Shown here piece by piece: positions 8,380-16,371 of a stretch of 64,000 nucleotides of DNA. The notes beneath the pieces were generated by a model. That model did not search any database, had not been told where the DNA came from, and was given only the letters and a program-made list of their open reading frames with translations. The DNA is from JAENWD01 sp963796915 (lineage in GTDB: Bacteria; Acidobacteriota; Vicinamibacteria; Vicinamibacterales; JAENWD01): the NCBI GenBank assembly GCA_963796915.1, contig CAWCNI010000004.1, positions 1,612,001 through 1,676,000 on the forward strand, written 5' to 3'. Position 1 is the first letter of the stretch, and each line of letters opens with the position of its first letter. Position numbers and translations under genes: made by a program.

Positions 8380-8967
8380 ATGGCCTTGCGTGAGATGACT
8401 TTCTCCGACGTAGACCGCCTCGGGCTCGACGCCCAGGACCGGAGAGCCACGTTCACCATGGACGAGGAAGCGTTCCGGGGATTCTACGAGCGGACCTCGC
8501 GGTCGCTCTGGGCGTATCTCTCGCGCGCCACGGGCGACCGCCAGGCGGCCGACGATCTGCTGCAGGAGTGCTACTACCGCCTGCTGCGCGCTCGCGGCGT
8601 GAGCTTCGACGGCGAAGCGCACCAGCGGCACTACCTGTTCCGCATCGCCACCAACCTCGTGCGGGATCGGCAGCGACGCCCGAGCCGTGAAGTGCCTCTG
8701 CCGGACTCCACCGACGACCGCCACCATCCGGCCGACGATCGGCTGGCCGCGACGATAACGGCCCGGCAGGATGTGACTCGTGCCCTCGGCGAATTGCGTC
8801 CGCGGGACCGTGACCTGCTCTGGTTTGCCTACGCTCAAGGCCTGACGCACGGAGAGATCGCACGCTCGATGGGGCTGGCGCCGGCCAGCGTCAAGCAGAT
8901 GCTCTCGCGCGCGAGGGCTCGTCTTGTCGCGCTGCTCGGGTACGGCGCACGCGGAGAACGCGCATGA
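8380..8967 (+). CDS. ECF-type RNA polymerase sigma factor
   Basis: This 195-aa sigma-70-family factor has a region 2 ('FYERTSRSLWAYLSRATGD', 'AADDLLQECYYRLLRAR', 'YLFRIATNLVRDRQRR') that binds the -10 element and core polymerase, and region 4 ('LRPRDRDLLWFAYAQGLTH', 'IARSMGLAPASVKQMLSRA') with the helix-turn-helix that reads the -35 element. Regions 1.1 and 3 are absent, as in ECF factors. Starts at 8380, 8395 and 8458 are all possible; the region 2 core begins after 8458. Its last codons overlap the anti-sigma gene by 4 nt (ATGA). The pair is normally held inactive at the membrane until a signal is received. Confidence 0.9.
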   Translation: MALREMTFSDVDRLGLDAQDRRATFTMDEEAFRGFYERTSRSLWAYLSRATGDRQAADDLLQECYYRLLRARGVSFDGEAHQRHYLFRIATNLVRDRQRRPSREVPLPDSTDDRHHPADDRLAATITARQDVTRALGELRPRDRDLLWFAYAQGLTHGEIARSMGLAPASVKQMLSRARARLVALLGYGARGERA

Positions 8968-9431
8968 CTCCACGACAGTGCCAGTGTGAGGATCAAGTGG
9001 TCGACGCGCTCGCATCGGGGACGTGGCCCGACGGCGCCACCGACGCCTTGCAGGCGCACGTCGCCGGATGCGCGGAGTGCCAGGCGATTACCGCTGTCGC
9101 TCCCCTGCTGCGGCAGGAGTACCTGGCCGCGGACTCGGAGGCCGACCTGCCGTCGAGTGGCCAGGTCTGGTGGCGCGCTCGTGTTCGTGCGCGCGCCGAG
9201 GCGGAACGCGCGGCCGCCCGTCCGTTGTTCATCGCGCAGGCGGTGGCGGCAGCCAGCGCGGTTGGGGCGCTTGCGGCGCTGGTTTCGTGGTACTGGCCGA
9301 AGATCCAGGCCAGCCTGCTGCACAACGGCGCTGGGGATTCGCCGAGCCTGGGACTTCCCCTCTTGCTGGCGCTCGGAGCCTGGCTGCTGCTGGCACCCGT
9401 CGCGCTGTATCTGGTGTTCGCGCGCGACTGA
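8964..9431 (+). CDS. Membrane-bound zinc-finger anti-sigma factor
   Basis: This 155-aa protein overlaps the sigma gene by ATGA, the typical coupling for an ECF/anti-sigma pair. The N-terminal anti-sigma domain has the zinc-binding 'HVAGCAECQ' (HxxxCxxC). It then has one TM ('AQAVAAASAVGALAALVSWYW', ~residues 89-109) and a second C-terminal hydrophobic stretch ('LLLALGAWLLLAPVALYLVF'). It would hold the preceding sigma factor at the inner membrane. There is no large periplasmic sensor domain, so sensing may need a partner such as the membrane protein encoded upstream of the sigma factor (inference). Confidence 0.82.
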   Translation: MTPRQCQCEDQVVDALASGTWPDGATDALQAHVAGCAECQAITAVAPLLRQEYLAADSEADLPSSGQVWWRARVRARAEAERAAARPLFIAQAVAAASAVGALAALVSWYWPKIQASLLHNGAGDSPSLGLPLLLALGAWLLLAPVALYLVFARD

Positions 9432-9506
9432 TCGCGCCGCCGCCCCAGGCGGCACCAGCCAGCTGCTTGCCCGCCGCCGGCTGCCCGCTGCCTGCTACGC
9501 CATCAG

Positions 9507-10333
9507 CTACTGGATTGACGCCAGCCAGCTTTGCGCCGCGGCGCGTGCCGCGTCGACGGCCGGCTTCCCGGCCCTGAAACAGCGCTTCCAGAAGTCGTTC
9601 TTGCTCTCGAACTTCGCATCCGCGAAGCGGGTGTGACGCGCGTCGACGGTGATCATCGCCGGCTGCGCCGGGATGTCTGCGGTGTCGGCGAGAAACTGTT
9701 TCAGCCGCGCCGCCACCAGCTGGTTCGGATCCTCGGGATGTTCGTCGTAGGTACCTGCTTCAAGTCGCGCGCGTAGTTCTGCTTCTGCGCGTCGAACCCC
9801 ATTTTCACCGAGTTCTCCATCATCGCCTGGTAGTCGGCGTCTTTCTCCTGCGCGTCATGCTGCGCCTTGATCGAAGCCATCGTCTCCTGCATCGTCTTCT
9901 GCATGTCCGGCGGCATCTTCGGGATGTTGTCCTTCATCTGCTGCATCGACTTCTCGAACTCCGCGTTCTGGGCGGCGCGCTGCTCCGCCCACGGCTTCGG
10001 AGCCTCCGGCGCCGTTGGCGCCTCGCGCGCACGCTGCGCGGCATAGGTCTTCTTGAACGCGTCGCTGTTGACGTAGGCCTTCGCAAATTCGGCGGCGCTC
10101 GTGACCGCGGCGGCGCGAGCCTCCGGCGTCAGGGACTTGAAAATTCCCCAGGCGCCTGACAGGTACGGCGCGCCGCCGTTCCACACCGTCTGAAACACGG
10201 CGTCCTCGGCGACAGGGCGTGTCTGTTTGAAGTCCGTGAGCACGTCGCCGGCGACCAGGGCGAGCGACGACAGGCCGAGCAGAAGCCCGGTGAACGCGAG
10301 CGCAGTACGTGCACGAACCACCCGATACGCCAT
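9507..10333 (-). CDS. Secreted hypothetical protein (frameshifted near 9735)
   Basis: From ATG 10333 (GAGG upstream) the frame has a signal-anchor or signal peptide (~residues 9-29) and then an Ala/Gln/Met-rich helical protein: 'TWNGGAPYLSGAWGIFKSL'-like segment, 'QQMKDNIPKMPPDMQKTMQE', ending 'KQVPTTNIP'. The frame then breaks and continues in another frame as 'EDPNQLVAARLKQFLADTAD', 'ITVDARHTRFADAKFESKND' and 'WLASIQ' to a stop at 9507. Adding one base at the C run near 9737 gives one protein of about 275 aa. The family is not recognised; the composition suggests a periplasmic helical protein. The last 60 residues are well formed, so recent damage or consensus error is likelier than old decay. 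Confidence 0.6.
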
Positions 10334-10370
10334 GCAGACCTCGAAGGGAAGAGTTGTGGGTTGCGATTCT

Positions 10371-10532
10371 AGTGTCCCGGGTCAGAGATTCGGTGACAAA
10401 TATTCCGGAGCGCGGCGCCTGGCTGGCAAGGCGCGACAACCGAGCATATCGGGAATATGTGAGGGAGGAGCAACGCCGCCAGCCGGGATGCCCCGCCCGG
10501 AATATGTCAGCGAATCTCTGACCCGGGACACT
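10371..10532. mobile_element. 162-bp palindromic miniature element (REP/MITE-like)
   Basis: The outer arms 10371-10408 and 10497-10532 are reverse complements (AGTGTCCCGGGTCAGAGATT at each end) with one substitution and a 2-nt indel, and the inner sequence contains a second nested imperfect hairpin (GGCGCCTGGCTGG against CCAGCCGGGATGCC). It encodes nothing intact. It sits between a minus-strand gene and the transporter operon, ending 8 nt before the first possible transporter ATG. Arms of this length with nested hairpins are typical of REP/BIME or MITE elements mobilised in trans by a Y1/RAYT-type transposase; none is present in the window. Confidence 0.8.
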
Positions 10533-10540
10533 CGCCTCAT

Positions 10541-12154
10541 ATGCTAACCTTCGGCACCCGGCGATCCGCCGCGCCGACACTGCACTCGATGCCGACGCCG
10601 CCGCCCGCACGCGCGGGCGCACTTGCCTTCGTTCTCGCCAGCCTGACACTCAGCGCGCTCCTGGCGCTGCCAGCGGCTGCCGCCGCTGACCCTGCCCCAG
10701 GCGTGCTCCGCTGGAGTTGCGACCCGGAAGGCGGCGCGCCCTACGTCCAGGCCGACCCCAACGATCCGTCGCAGCTGGTCGGCTTCGAAGTGGACGTCGC
10801 CAACCTGGTCGCCACCGGCCTCCATCGCGCACCCAGCTTCGTCTTCGTCGCGTTCGCCTCGATCGATCAATCCGTCAAGCGCGGCGACGCCGACGTCAGC
10901 TTCTGCGGTCTCGAGGAAACTCCAGTCCGGCGGGCTGCGCTCTCGCTGACTGTTCCTTACTACGAGTTTCGCGAGGTGCTCGCGGTCCGGCTCGCCGACA
11001 AGGACAAGTTCAAGACGCTCGCTGACCTTCGCGGGCGCACGGTGGCCACCCTCGTCGCCACGATGGCCTACGACATGCTGCTCGACGCCCAGAAGCAATA
11101 CAGCATCACGCCGGTCTCTTACGACGATGACGTGCATCCGTACAGCGATCTGGAGCTGGGGCGCGTCGATGCCGTCCTGCTCGACAACGTCGTCGCCAAT
11201 CGCGAGGCCCGGCGGCGGCCCGGAGTGTTCATCCAGCCGGAGCCGGTGAAGTTCGGCACCTACGTCGGCGTGCTGTCGCCGGCAAACGCGGCCCTGCGCG
11301 ATCAGATCAATGTCGTGCTGCTGGACGCGATGCAGGACGGCCGCCTCGACGCGATTTTCAGGAAGTGGGGTCTCTTCAACCCGGACCAGCCGAAGCTCTA
11401 CGCGCGGCTCCTCGGCGCGGCAGGTCGCTCCGTACCGCAAGCCACGGCGCCGCCGCCCGACACGTCTCTGCCCGGCGACAGCGCCTTCGCGACAGCCAAC
11501 CAGGGCTGGTGGGCGGCGACGCGCAGCTACCTGCCAGCGCTGCTGCTGGCCTCGCTCGTGACGATTGGCTTGTCATGCGCCTCGATGATGCTTGCCGTCG
11601 GCGCCGGAATCGCGGTCGCCACGGGACGCGTGTACGGAGGCTGGCTCACGCGGACGCTGCTGACGGCGTACGTGGAGCTGACCCGCGGGACGCCGGTGCT
11701 GCTGCAGTTGTTCGTGCTCTATTACGGCCTCGCGTCGGTGGTCCGGCTGCCGGCGATGCTGGCGGCGTTTCTCGGCCTCGGCCTCAACTACGCCGCCTAC
11801 GAGAGCGAGATCTATCGCGGCGCGCTGCAGGCCGTGCCGTCTGGCCAGCTCGAGGCCGCGCGCACGCTGGGTCTGAGCGAGCGACAGGTGCTGACGCTGA
11901 TCCGCGGCCCGCAGGCGTTTCGGCTGGCCCTGGCGCCGATGACCAACGACTTCGTCGCGCTGCTGAAGGACTCTTCGCTCGTCTCGGTCCTGACCGTGGT
12001 CGAGCTGACCAAGCAGACGCAGATCTTCGCCACCAATCTCGGGAGCTGGGTCGTGCCCGGCGCTCTCTGCGCCGGTCTCTACCTGGCGATGTCGCTGCCG
12101 CTGGCGCGGTTGGCGGGACGCCTGGAGCGGCGCTGGAAGGCGCCGACGGCATGA
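10541..12154 (+). CDS. Polar amino-acid ABC transporter, substrate-binding protein fused to permease
   Basis: The 537-aa protein (ATG 10541; ATG 10589 is an alternative with a cleaner signal peptide) joins two components that are usually separate. Residues ~40-275 form a type-II periplasmic binding domain (SBP_bac_3): 'GVLRWSCDPEGGAPYV', 'LVGFEVDVANLVA', 'SVKRGDADVSFCGLEETP', 'LADLRGRTVATL', 'GRVDAVLLDN'. After a linker comes a HisM/GlnP-type permease with about 5 TMs and the EAA loop 'EAARTLGLSERQVLTLIRGP', then 'MTNDFVALLKDSSLVSVLTV', conserved in this family. It imports an amino acid or a related solute. The ATPase overlaps by ATGA. The SBP stays tethered to the outer face of the membrane. 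Confidence 0.92.
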   Translation: MLTFGTRRSAAPTLHSMPTPPPARAGALAFVLASLTLSALLALPAAAAADPAPGVLRWSCDPEGGAPYVQADPNDPSQLVGFEVDVANLVATGLHRAPSFVFVAFASIDQSVKRGDADVSFCGLEETPVRRAALSLTVPYYEFREVLAVRLADKDKFKTLADLRGRTVATLVATMAYDMLLDAQKQYSITPVSYDDDVHPYSDLELGRVDAVLLDNVVANREARRRPGVFIQPEPVKFGTYVGVLSPANAALRDQINVVLLDAMQDGRLDAIFRKWGLFNPDQPKLYARLLGAAGRSVPQATAPPPDTSLPGDSAFATANQGWWAATRSYLPALLLASLVTIGLSCASMMLAVGAGIAVATGRVYGGWLTRTLLTAYVELTRGTPVLLQLFVLYYGLASVVRLPAMLAAFLGLGLNYAAYESEIYRGALQAVPSGQLEAARTLGLSERQVLTLIRGPQAFRLALAPMTNDFVALLKDSSLVSVLTVVELTKQTQIFATNLGSWVVPGALCAGLYLAMSLPLARLAGRLERRWKAPTA

Positions 12155-12903
12155 GCATCGTCCTCGACATCGACGCGCTCCGCCTGCGGCGCGGCACACG
12201 TGAGGTGCTGTGCGGCGTGATGCTCGAAGTCTCGCGCGGCGAGATCGTCGCGCTGATGGGACTGTCGGGCGCCGGCAAGAGCACGGTGCTCCGGGCGGTC
12301 GCCGCGCTCGAGCCGTTCGATGCCGGGAGCGTCACCATCTGCGACGCCTGCCTCCGATCGGGTCCGCTGGTGCGCAGCACCGTGCGCGCGGTTCGCGCGC
12401 AGGTCGGGATGGTCTTCCAGCATCACTGCCTGTTCGAGCATCTCTCGGCGCTCCAGAACGTCTGGCTTGCGCCGGTGCACGTGCGCAAGACGCCGCAGGC
12501 CGAGGCTGAACGCCGCGCCATGACGCTGCTCGAGAGCCTAGGCGTCGGCCACCGGGCCAACGCCCTGCCACGCGAGATTTCCGGCGGCGAAGCCCAGCGC
12601 GTGGCCATCGCGCGCGCCCTCGCCATGGACCCGCCGCTGCTGCTGATGGACGAGCCGACGGCATCGCTTGACCCGGCCAGGCGCGGCGAGCTCGGCGAGA
12701 CGCTCAAGTCGCTCACCAGCACCGGCAGGACCCTGCTGATCACGACCCACGACGACGACTTCGTCAGGGATTTTGCCGACCGCGTCGCCGTCCTCGCCGA
12801 CGGCTGCGTCGTCGAGGAAGGGCCGCCGGCGCAGGTCCTCTCCAGCCCGCGTCATCCTGCGACAGCGCGGCTCCTGCAGAACGCGCGCGCACGTCACCCT
12901 TGA
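12151..12903 (+). CDS. Polar amino-acid ABC transporter ATP-binding protein (GlnQ/HisP type)
   Basis: This 250-aa ATPase starts with ATG 12151 overlapping the stop of the fused permease (ATGA). It has Walker A 'GLSGAGKST', Q-loop 'VFQHHCLFEHLSALQNV', signature 'ISGGEAQRVAIARALA', Walker B 'LLLMDEPTASLDP' and H-loop 'LLITTHDDDF'. With the upstream gene it makes a complete two-gene importer, with a homodimer of the fused protein and two ATPase copies as the expected complex. No regulator is adjacent; the next gene is a PAS histidine kinase 40 nt downstream. Confidence 0.93.
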   Translation: MSIVLDIDALRLRRGTREVLCGVMLEVSRGEIVALMGLSGAGKSTVLRAVAALEPFDAGSVTICDACLRSGPLVRSTVRAVRAQVGMVFQHHCLFEHLSALQNVWLAPVHVRKTPQAEAERRAMTLLESLGVGHRANALPREISGGEAQRVAIARALAMDPPLLLMDEPTASLDPARRGELGETLKSLTSTGRTLLITTHDDDFVRDFADRVAVLADGCVVEEGPPAQVLSSPRHPATARLLQNARARHP

Positions 12904-12943
12904 CGTGGCACGGCGCCCCCGGCGACGATCGTAGGCGGACCGA

Positions 12944-14500
12944 ATGAAAAGCACTCCCCAGCCCGGACAGCCCGCGCAGATTGCCGATCTGCCAGTCCCC
13001 AGAGTTCCCGACGGGTTCGTCCCGAAGGAACGCGCGGAGTTCCTGCGGACCATCGGCGACAAGCTGACCAACGCCGTCTTCTTCCAGGTCATTCACCACG
13101 CCAGCGGCGCCTTTCAGTTCAGCCACGTCAGCAGCGGATGTGAGCACGTCCTCGGGCTGAGCACCGATCCGCTGTACGAGCGCGCCACGGCCCTCACCGA
13201 CCTGATCCTCGATGAGGATCGCCCCGCATTCTTTGCCGCGATGGCCGAAGCCGTCGCCACGCACGGCGAGCTCGATCTCGTCGTTCGCCTGCGACGCGCC
13301 GACGGCGCGGTGCGCTGGGGCCATTTCCGCTCGCGGTCGCGGCCGGCCGATCACGGTGCCGTGATCTGCGAAGGCCTGCTCCTGGACATCACGGACCACA
13401 AGCGCGTCGAGGCGGCGCTCGACGAGAGTCGGGCCCGCAATGAAGCGATCCTGTCGGCGCTGCCGGACCTGATCTTCATGATGAGCCGCGACGGCCGCTA
13501 TCTCGACGTCCACACCACGGATCCGAAGGCCCTGTTCGTGCCGCCCGAGCGTTTCCTCGGCAAGCATTTTTCGGACGTCCTGCCGCCCGAGCTGGCGGCG
13601 AAATTCCAGTGGGCGTTCGACGAACTGGAACACGCGCCCAGCGTCGAAGTGGACTACCCGCTCATGATTGGCGGCAAGCAGCGGCACTTCGAGGCGCGCA
13701 TGGTGCAGTGCAGCACGGACCAGACGCTGTGCATCGTCCGCGACGTGACCGAGGCGAAGCAGGCGCACCACGAAGCGGACCGCAATCGGCTCGAGCTGGC
13801 GCGCGTGTCGCGCCTGACCATGCTCGGCGAAATCGCGGCATCGCTCGCGCACGAGTTGAACCAGCCGCTCGCCGCCATTCTCAACAACGCGCAGGCCGCG
13901 CAGCAGATGATCGCGCGATCGCAGGCGCGCGCCGAGGACACCAGCGAGATCCTGGCGGACATCGCGCAGGACTGCCGCCGCGCCGGCGACGTCATCTGGC
14001 GCCTGCGGGGCCTGCTCTCGCGCGAGGACGTCGTGTCTCAGCGCCTCTCCATCTCCCAGCTGCTCACCGACGTGCAGCCGTTGCTGCGGAGCGAGATGCT
14101 CACGCGTCACGTTCAGCTGACCGCCGACATCCCGGCCGGCCTGCCCGACGTGCTGGGCGATCGCGTCCAGCTGCAGCAGGTGTTGCTGAACCTCGCGCTC
14201 AACGGCATCGACGCGATGGCGGAGTGCCCTCCGGAAGAACGGCAGCTCACTGTCACCTGCCATCACATTGGCGACGAAGTGTTCGTGGCAGTCCGCGATC
14301 GCGGCGCCGGGATACCGCCCGAGTACCTCGGCCGCATGTTCGAGCCGTTCTTCACGACCAAGCCGTCGGGACTCGGCATGGGCTTGCGTATCTGCGACTC
14401 CACGCTGCGCGCGCTCGGCGGGCGAATCTGGGCCGCCAACAACGCTGACGGCGGCGCGACCATCACGTTCACGGTCCCGATCGCGAAGACAGGCGCGTGA
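12944..14500 (+). CDS. PAS-domain sensor histidine kinase, FixL-like, soluble
   Basis: The 518-aa kinase has no TM segments. Two PAS domains (~37-150 and ~160-270) come first: 'IHHASGAFQFSHVSSGCEHV' and 'ILSALPDLIFMMSRDGRYLD'. The kinase core has phospho-acceptor His303 in 'SLAHELNQPLAAILNNAQA', the HPK4-type sequence found in FixL, DctB and HWE relatives, then N box 'QQVLLNLALNGIDAM', G1 'DRGAGI' and F/G2 'FEPFFTTKPSGLGMGLRI'. The first PAS segment lacks an obvious haem-pocket signature that I can confirm. The receiver gene downstream begins with GTGA overlapping its stop. Together they form a cytoplasmic FixL/FixJ-like pair. Confidence 0.9.
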   Translation: MKSTPQPGQPAQIADLPVPRVPDGFVPKERAEFLRTIGDKLTNAVFFQVIHHASGAFQFSHVSSGCEHVLGLSTDPLYERATALTDLILDEDRPAFFAAMAEAVATHGELDLVVRLRRADGAVRWGHFRSRSRPADHGAVICEGLLLDITDHKRVEAALDESRARNEAILSALPDLIFMMSRDGRYLDVHTTDPKALFVPPERFLGKHFSDVLPPELAAKFQWAFDELEHAPSVEVDYPLMIGGKQRHFEARMVQCSTDQTLCIVRDVTEAKQAHHEADRNRLELARVSRLTMLGEIAASLAHELNQPLAAILNNAQAAQQMIARSQARAEDTSEILADIAQDCRRAGDVIWRLRGLLSREDVVSQRLSISQLLTDVQPLLRSEMLTRHVQLTADIPAGLPDVLGDRVQLQQVLLNLALNGIDAMAECPPEERQLTVTCHHIGDEVFVAVRDRGAGIPPEYLGRMFEPFFTTKPSGLGMGLRICDSTLRALGGRIWAANNADGGATITFTVPIAKTGA

Positions 14501-14877
14501 CTGCCTCCCCTCCCGTGATTCACATCGTCGAAGACGACGCCTCGGTGCTCAAGGGCCTGTCGCGCCTGCTGCGGGCCTGGGGCTACGAGGTGCGCGCCAG
14601 CGACGGCGCACGCCACTTCCTGGATGGGCTCGACGGCGGGCCGGTGGCCTGCGTCATCGTCGATGTCCACATGCCGGGGCTCACCGGCCTGCAGCTGCAG
14701 AGCGCGCTGAAGCGCGCTGGCCGGCCGATTCCGATGGTGTTCGTGACCGGGCACGGTGATGCCTCGTCGCAGCGCGAGGCCCTGGCCGAAGGGGCTGTCG
14801 CGTTCCTCAAGAAGCCGTTCACCGACCGGGAATTGCTGGCGGCAATTGACCAGGCGCTGGCCCAGGAGCCCGCCTAG
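14497..14877 (+). CDS. Receiver-only response regulator (FixJ-like receiver, no output domain)
   Basis: This 126-aa protein starts at GTG 14497 (GTGA overlap with the kinase stop). It is one receiver domain with acidic pair 'VEDD', phospho-acceptor Asp56 in 'VIVDVHMPGL', Thr in 'VFVTGHGD' and Lys in 'AFLKKPF'. These are FixJ/NtrC-like features, but the LuxR-type helix-turn-helix that FixJ carries is absent: the frame stops just after the receiver ('QALAQEPA'). The following 200 nt hold no continuation of an output domain that I can see in any frame. It may act by protein contact or as a phosphate sink. Confidence 0.88.
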   Translation: MTASPPVIHIVEDDASVLKGLSRLLRAWGYEVRASDGARHFLDGLDGGPVACVIVDVHMPGLTGLQLQSALKRAGRPIPMVFVTGHGDASSQREALAEGAVAFLKKPFTDRELLAAIDQALAQEPA

Positions 14878-15034
14878 AGGCGGTGTCCACGGGTGTTGCA
14901 AGGCTGGTCCGGCCACGAAATTTGTTCACTCACCCGCCGGATGGCCCCTGACCGGCCAAACTCCTGCCCCTGCCTCACGTCGGCAGAACGCCCCTGAATT
15001 CAGCCATTTGCACTCTGAGCCGCGGGCTGACCGC

Positions 15035-15050
15035 TGGCATCACCTTTGCG
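15035..15050 (+). promoter_or_regulatory. Sigma-54-type -24/-12 promoter
   Basis: TGGCATCACCTTTGCG fits the TGGCAC-N5-TTGC consensus with GG (15036-15037) and GC (15048-15049) exactly 10 nt apart. A start site about 12 nt downstream would give a short leader before the PRC-barrel ATG at 15075. The rest of 14878-15074 shows no gene. No enhancer-binding protein is encoded nearby. Confidence 0.45.
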
Positions 15051-15074
15051 AATAGGTGGGCAGAGGCTGAGACG

Positions 15075-15368
15075 ATGGCAAACGAACCCCTTCGCTACAT
15101 GGCAGCACGCGACGTGGACAACGGCGCGCAGACCTTTGGCATGGTGGTGCGGTCGACCGATGGAGCCCCGCTGGGACGTCTCGAGGGGTTCATGGTCGAT
15201 CCCAACAGCCAGACACTGCGGTACTACGTGGTGGACGTGCGCAAGGGCCGCCGCCTGATGCGGAAGATGGTGCCGTTTGTGCCGGCGTGGCTGGACGCCG
15301 CCGGGAAGTGCCTGCACCTGTTGGTGGAGACACCGGGCGTGCATCCCGTGCCGGCCTCCGTCGTCTAG
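15075..15368 (+). CDS. PRC-barrel domain protein
   Basis: This 97-aa single-domain protein has the PRC-barrel pattern: 'TFGMVVRSTDGAPLGRLEGF', 'VDPNSQTLRYYVVD' and 'PFVPAWLDAAGKCLHLLV'. This small beta-barrel occurs in RimM, photosynthetic reaction-centre H and many stand-alone stress proteins. It begins with MANEPLRYM after a GAGG-like site. A sigma-54-like promoter lies directly upstream, suggesting regulated rather than housekeeping expression. It lies between the FixL-like pair and the tRNA gene. Function beyond binding or scaffolding is unknown. Confidence 0.75.
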   Translation: MANEPLRYMAARDVDNGAQTFGMVVRSTDGAPLGRLEGFMVDPNSQTLRYYVVDVRKGRRLMRKMVPFVPAWLDAAGKCLHLLVETPGVHPVPASVV

Positions 15369-15431
15369 CGATTCATACCCCGGGCGCCCGGCACATCGCC
15401 GCGCGCCCGGGTTTTCGTCCTGCCCGGGCGT

Positions 15432-15461
15432 TTGCCCGATTCCCGTTCACTCCGCTACAAT
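15432..15461 (+). promoter_or_regulatory. Sigma-70 promoter of tRNA-Glu
   Basis: TTGCCC (15432-15437) and TACAAT (15456-15461) are separated by 18 nt and end 37 nt before the mature tRNA 5' end. It is the clearest two-part promoter in the window. Confidence 0.6.
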
Positions 15462-15498
15462 TCATGGGTTCCGCGATCGCGGGATATCCTGCCGACGT

Positions 15499-15574
15499 GT
15501 CCCCGTCGTCCAGAGGCCCAGGACGTGGCCCTTTCAAGGCTAAAACACGGGTTCGAATCCCGTCGGGGACGCCA
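15499..15574 (+). tRNA. tRNA-Glu (anticodon UUC)
   Basis: The 76-nt gene has a 7-bp acceptor stem (GTCCCCG / CGGGGAC), the D arm with 'CAGAGGCCCAGGAC', an anticodon stem-loop with TTC at 15533-15535 (one G-U pair in the stem), T-loop 'GTTCGAATC', and an encoded 3' GCCA. It aligns along its full length with the bacterial tRNA-Glu pattern. It reads the GAA/GAG codons and supplies Glu-tRNA for tetrapyrrole synthesis. Downstream DNA is decayed accessory sequence, as is common at tRNA integration sites. Confidence 0.97.
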
Positions 15575-15604
15575 CCTTCTCGCTCATTTCATTCGCTCAG
15601 GTTT

Positions 15605-15653
15605 CGTCCCCGACGGGCCTCAGGCAGGCAGTTGGCCGACCAGGTCGGCCAAC
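15605..15653 (+). terminator. Inverted copy of tRNA 3' arm followed by 11-bp hairpin
   Basis: CGTCCCCGACGGG at 15605-15617 is the exact reverse complement of the tRNA 3' end at 15559-15571, so the transcript could form a 13-bp stem that competes with the acceptor/T arms. Just after it, GTTGGCCGACC (15631-15641) pairs perfectly with GGTCGGCCAAC (15643-15653). There is no T-run. These are plausible 3'-processing or termination structures, or the edge of an integrated element. Confidence 0.45.
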
Positions 15654-16137
15654 GAGCCGGCACGAATCCCGGGGTTCAGGCAAGAGAACGTCAAGATCCT
15701 TAGCCGCTGGCTCACGCGCGTGACCCGGTGTTAGCATCCGCGGCTAGTTCTGTTGGAAGGCAGCGAGGAGATGGAACAGGCGAGGATTCGGACTGCCGCG
15801 GTGTGGGCGACGGCGTCGTTGGCGCCACTTGCCGTGAGCTGCGCTTTGTCTCAGCCTGGCGGGCGCGCGCCGGCGGTACGAGCTGGGCACGCAGATCCCG
15901 TCCGGCTGCGTCTCACTCGGCCTTGTAACCGCGCGCGATGGTCGTGCGGGAGACCAAGCGAACGCCGTGAAGGGCTCCCGTGATCGAGCACTGAGCCATC
16001 TGCGGAAGAAGGCCGTCCAAGGGTGGAACCGCCGTCGTGATCCGCGAGGAACCGAGGATCGTTTGCGTCGACTGCTACGGGTCAGAAGTGGAAATTCGCG
16101 CCGAGGTACTCAAATGCCCGCAGCTGAATGAGCCACG
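15654..16137. other. Gene-free, apparently decayed stretch downstream of tRNA-Glu
   Basis: No reading frame here shows a family pattern. Frames such as 15753-15983 and 16037-16261 have no convincing start or composition; one fragment reads 'RYELGTQIPSGCVSLGLVT' across 15866-15930 without start or stop context. Together with the toxin-antitoxin relics that follow, it reads as eroded accessory DNA. Confidence 0.5.
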
Positions 16138-16371
16138 ATCAGATGGGCTCGAACTCGACCGCACGTCGAGGCGCTCTCGGCCTAGCCGCGTCCCCGAGGA
16201 CGAGGGTCGTGGCCGATGCCTTGCGGCTGATGCAAGCCCGGGACAAGGTGGCCGAGATTAACAGGCCCGGCTGAGATATGCGATCGAGCGGGGCTACCGG
16301 GACGCTGAGGCTGGCCACGTGGTTCGCCTCGAGACCGACGAACAGCTCGATGCCTTTTCGCCGAGTTGTGA
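16138..16371 (+). pseudogene. ParD-like antitoxin relic
   Basis: Fragments in different frames together resemble a CopG/ParD-type antitoxin: 'MSHDQ' at ATG 16138, a broken 'RHVEAL' segment, 'VVADALRLMQARDKVAEI' (~16208-16258), then 'RLRYAIERGYRDAEAGHVVR' and 'LETDEQLDAF' up to ~16355. A missing T in CCTTTTCGCC destroys the expected 'FFAEL' end, whose TGA would be at 16369-16371. At least three indels separate the pieces, so this is decay rather than one sequencing error. It overlaps the ParE relic start in the standard antitoxin-toxin order. Confidence 0.6.
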
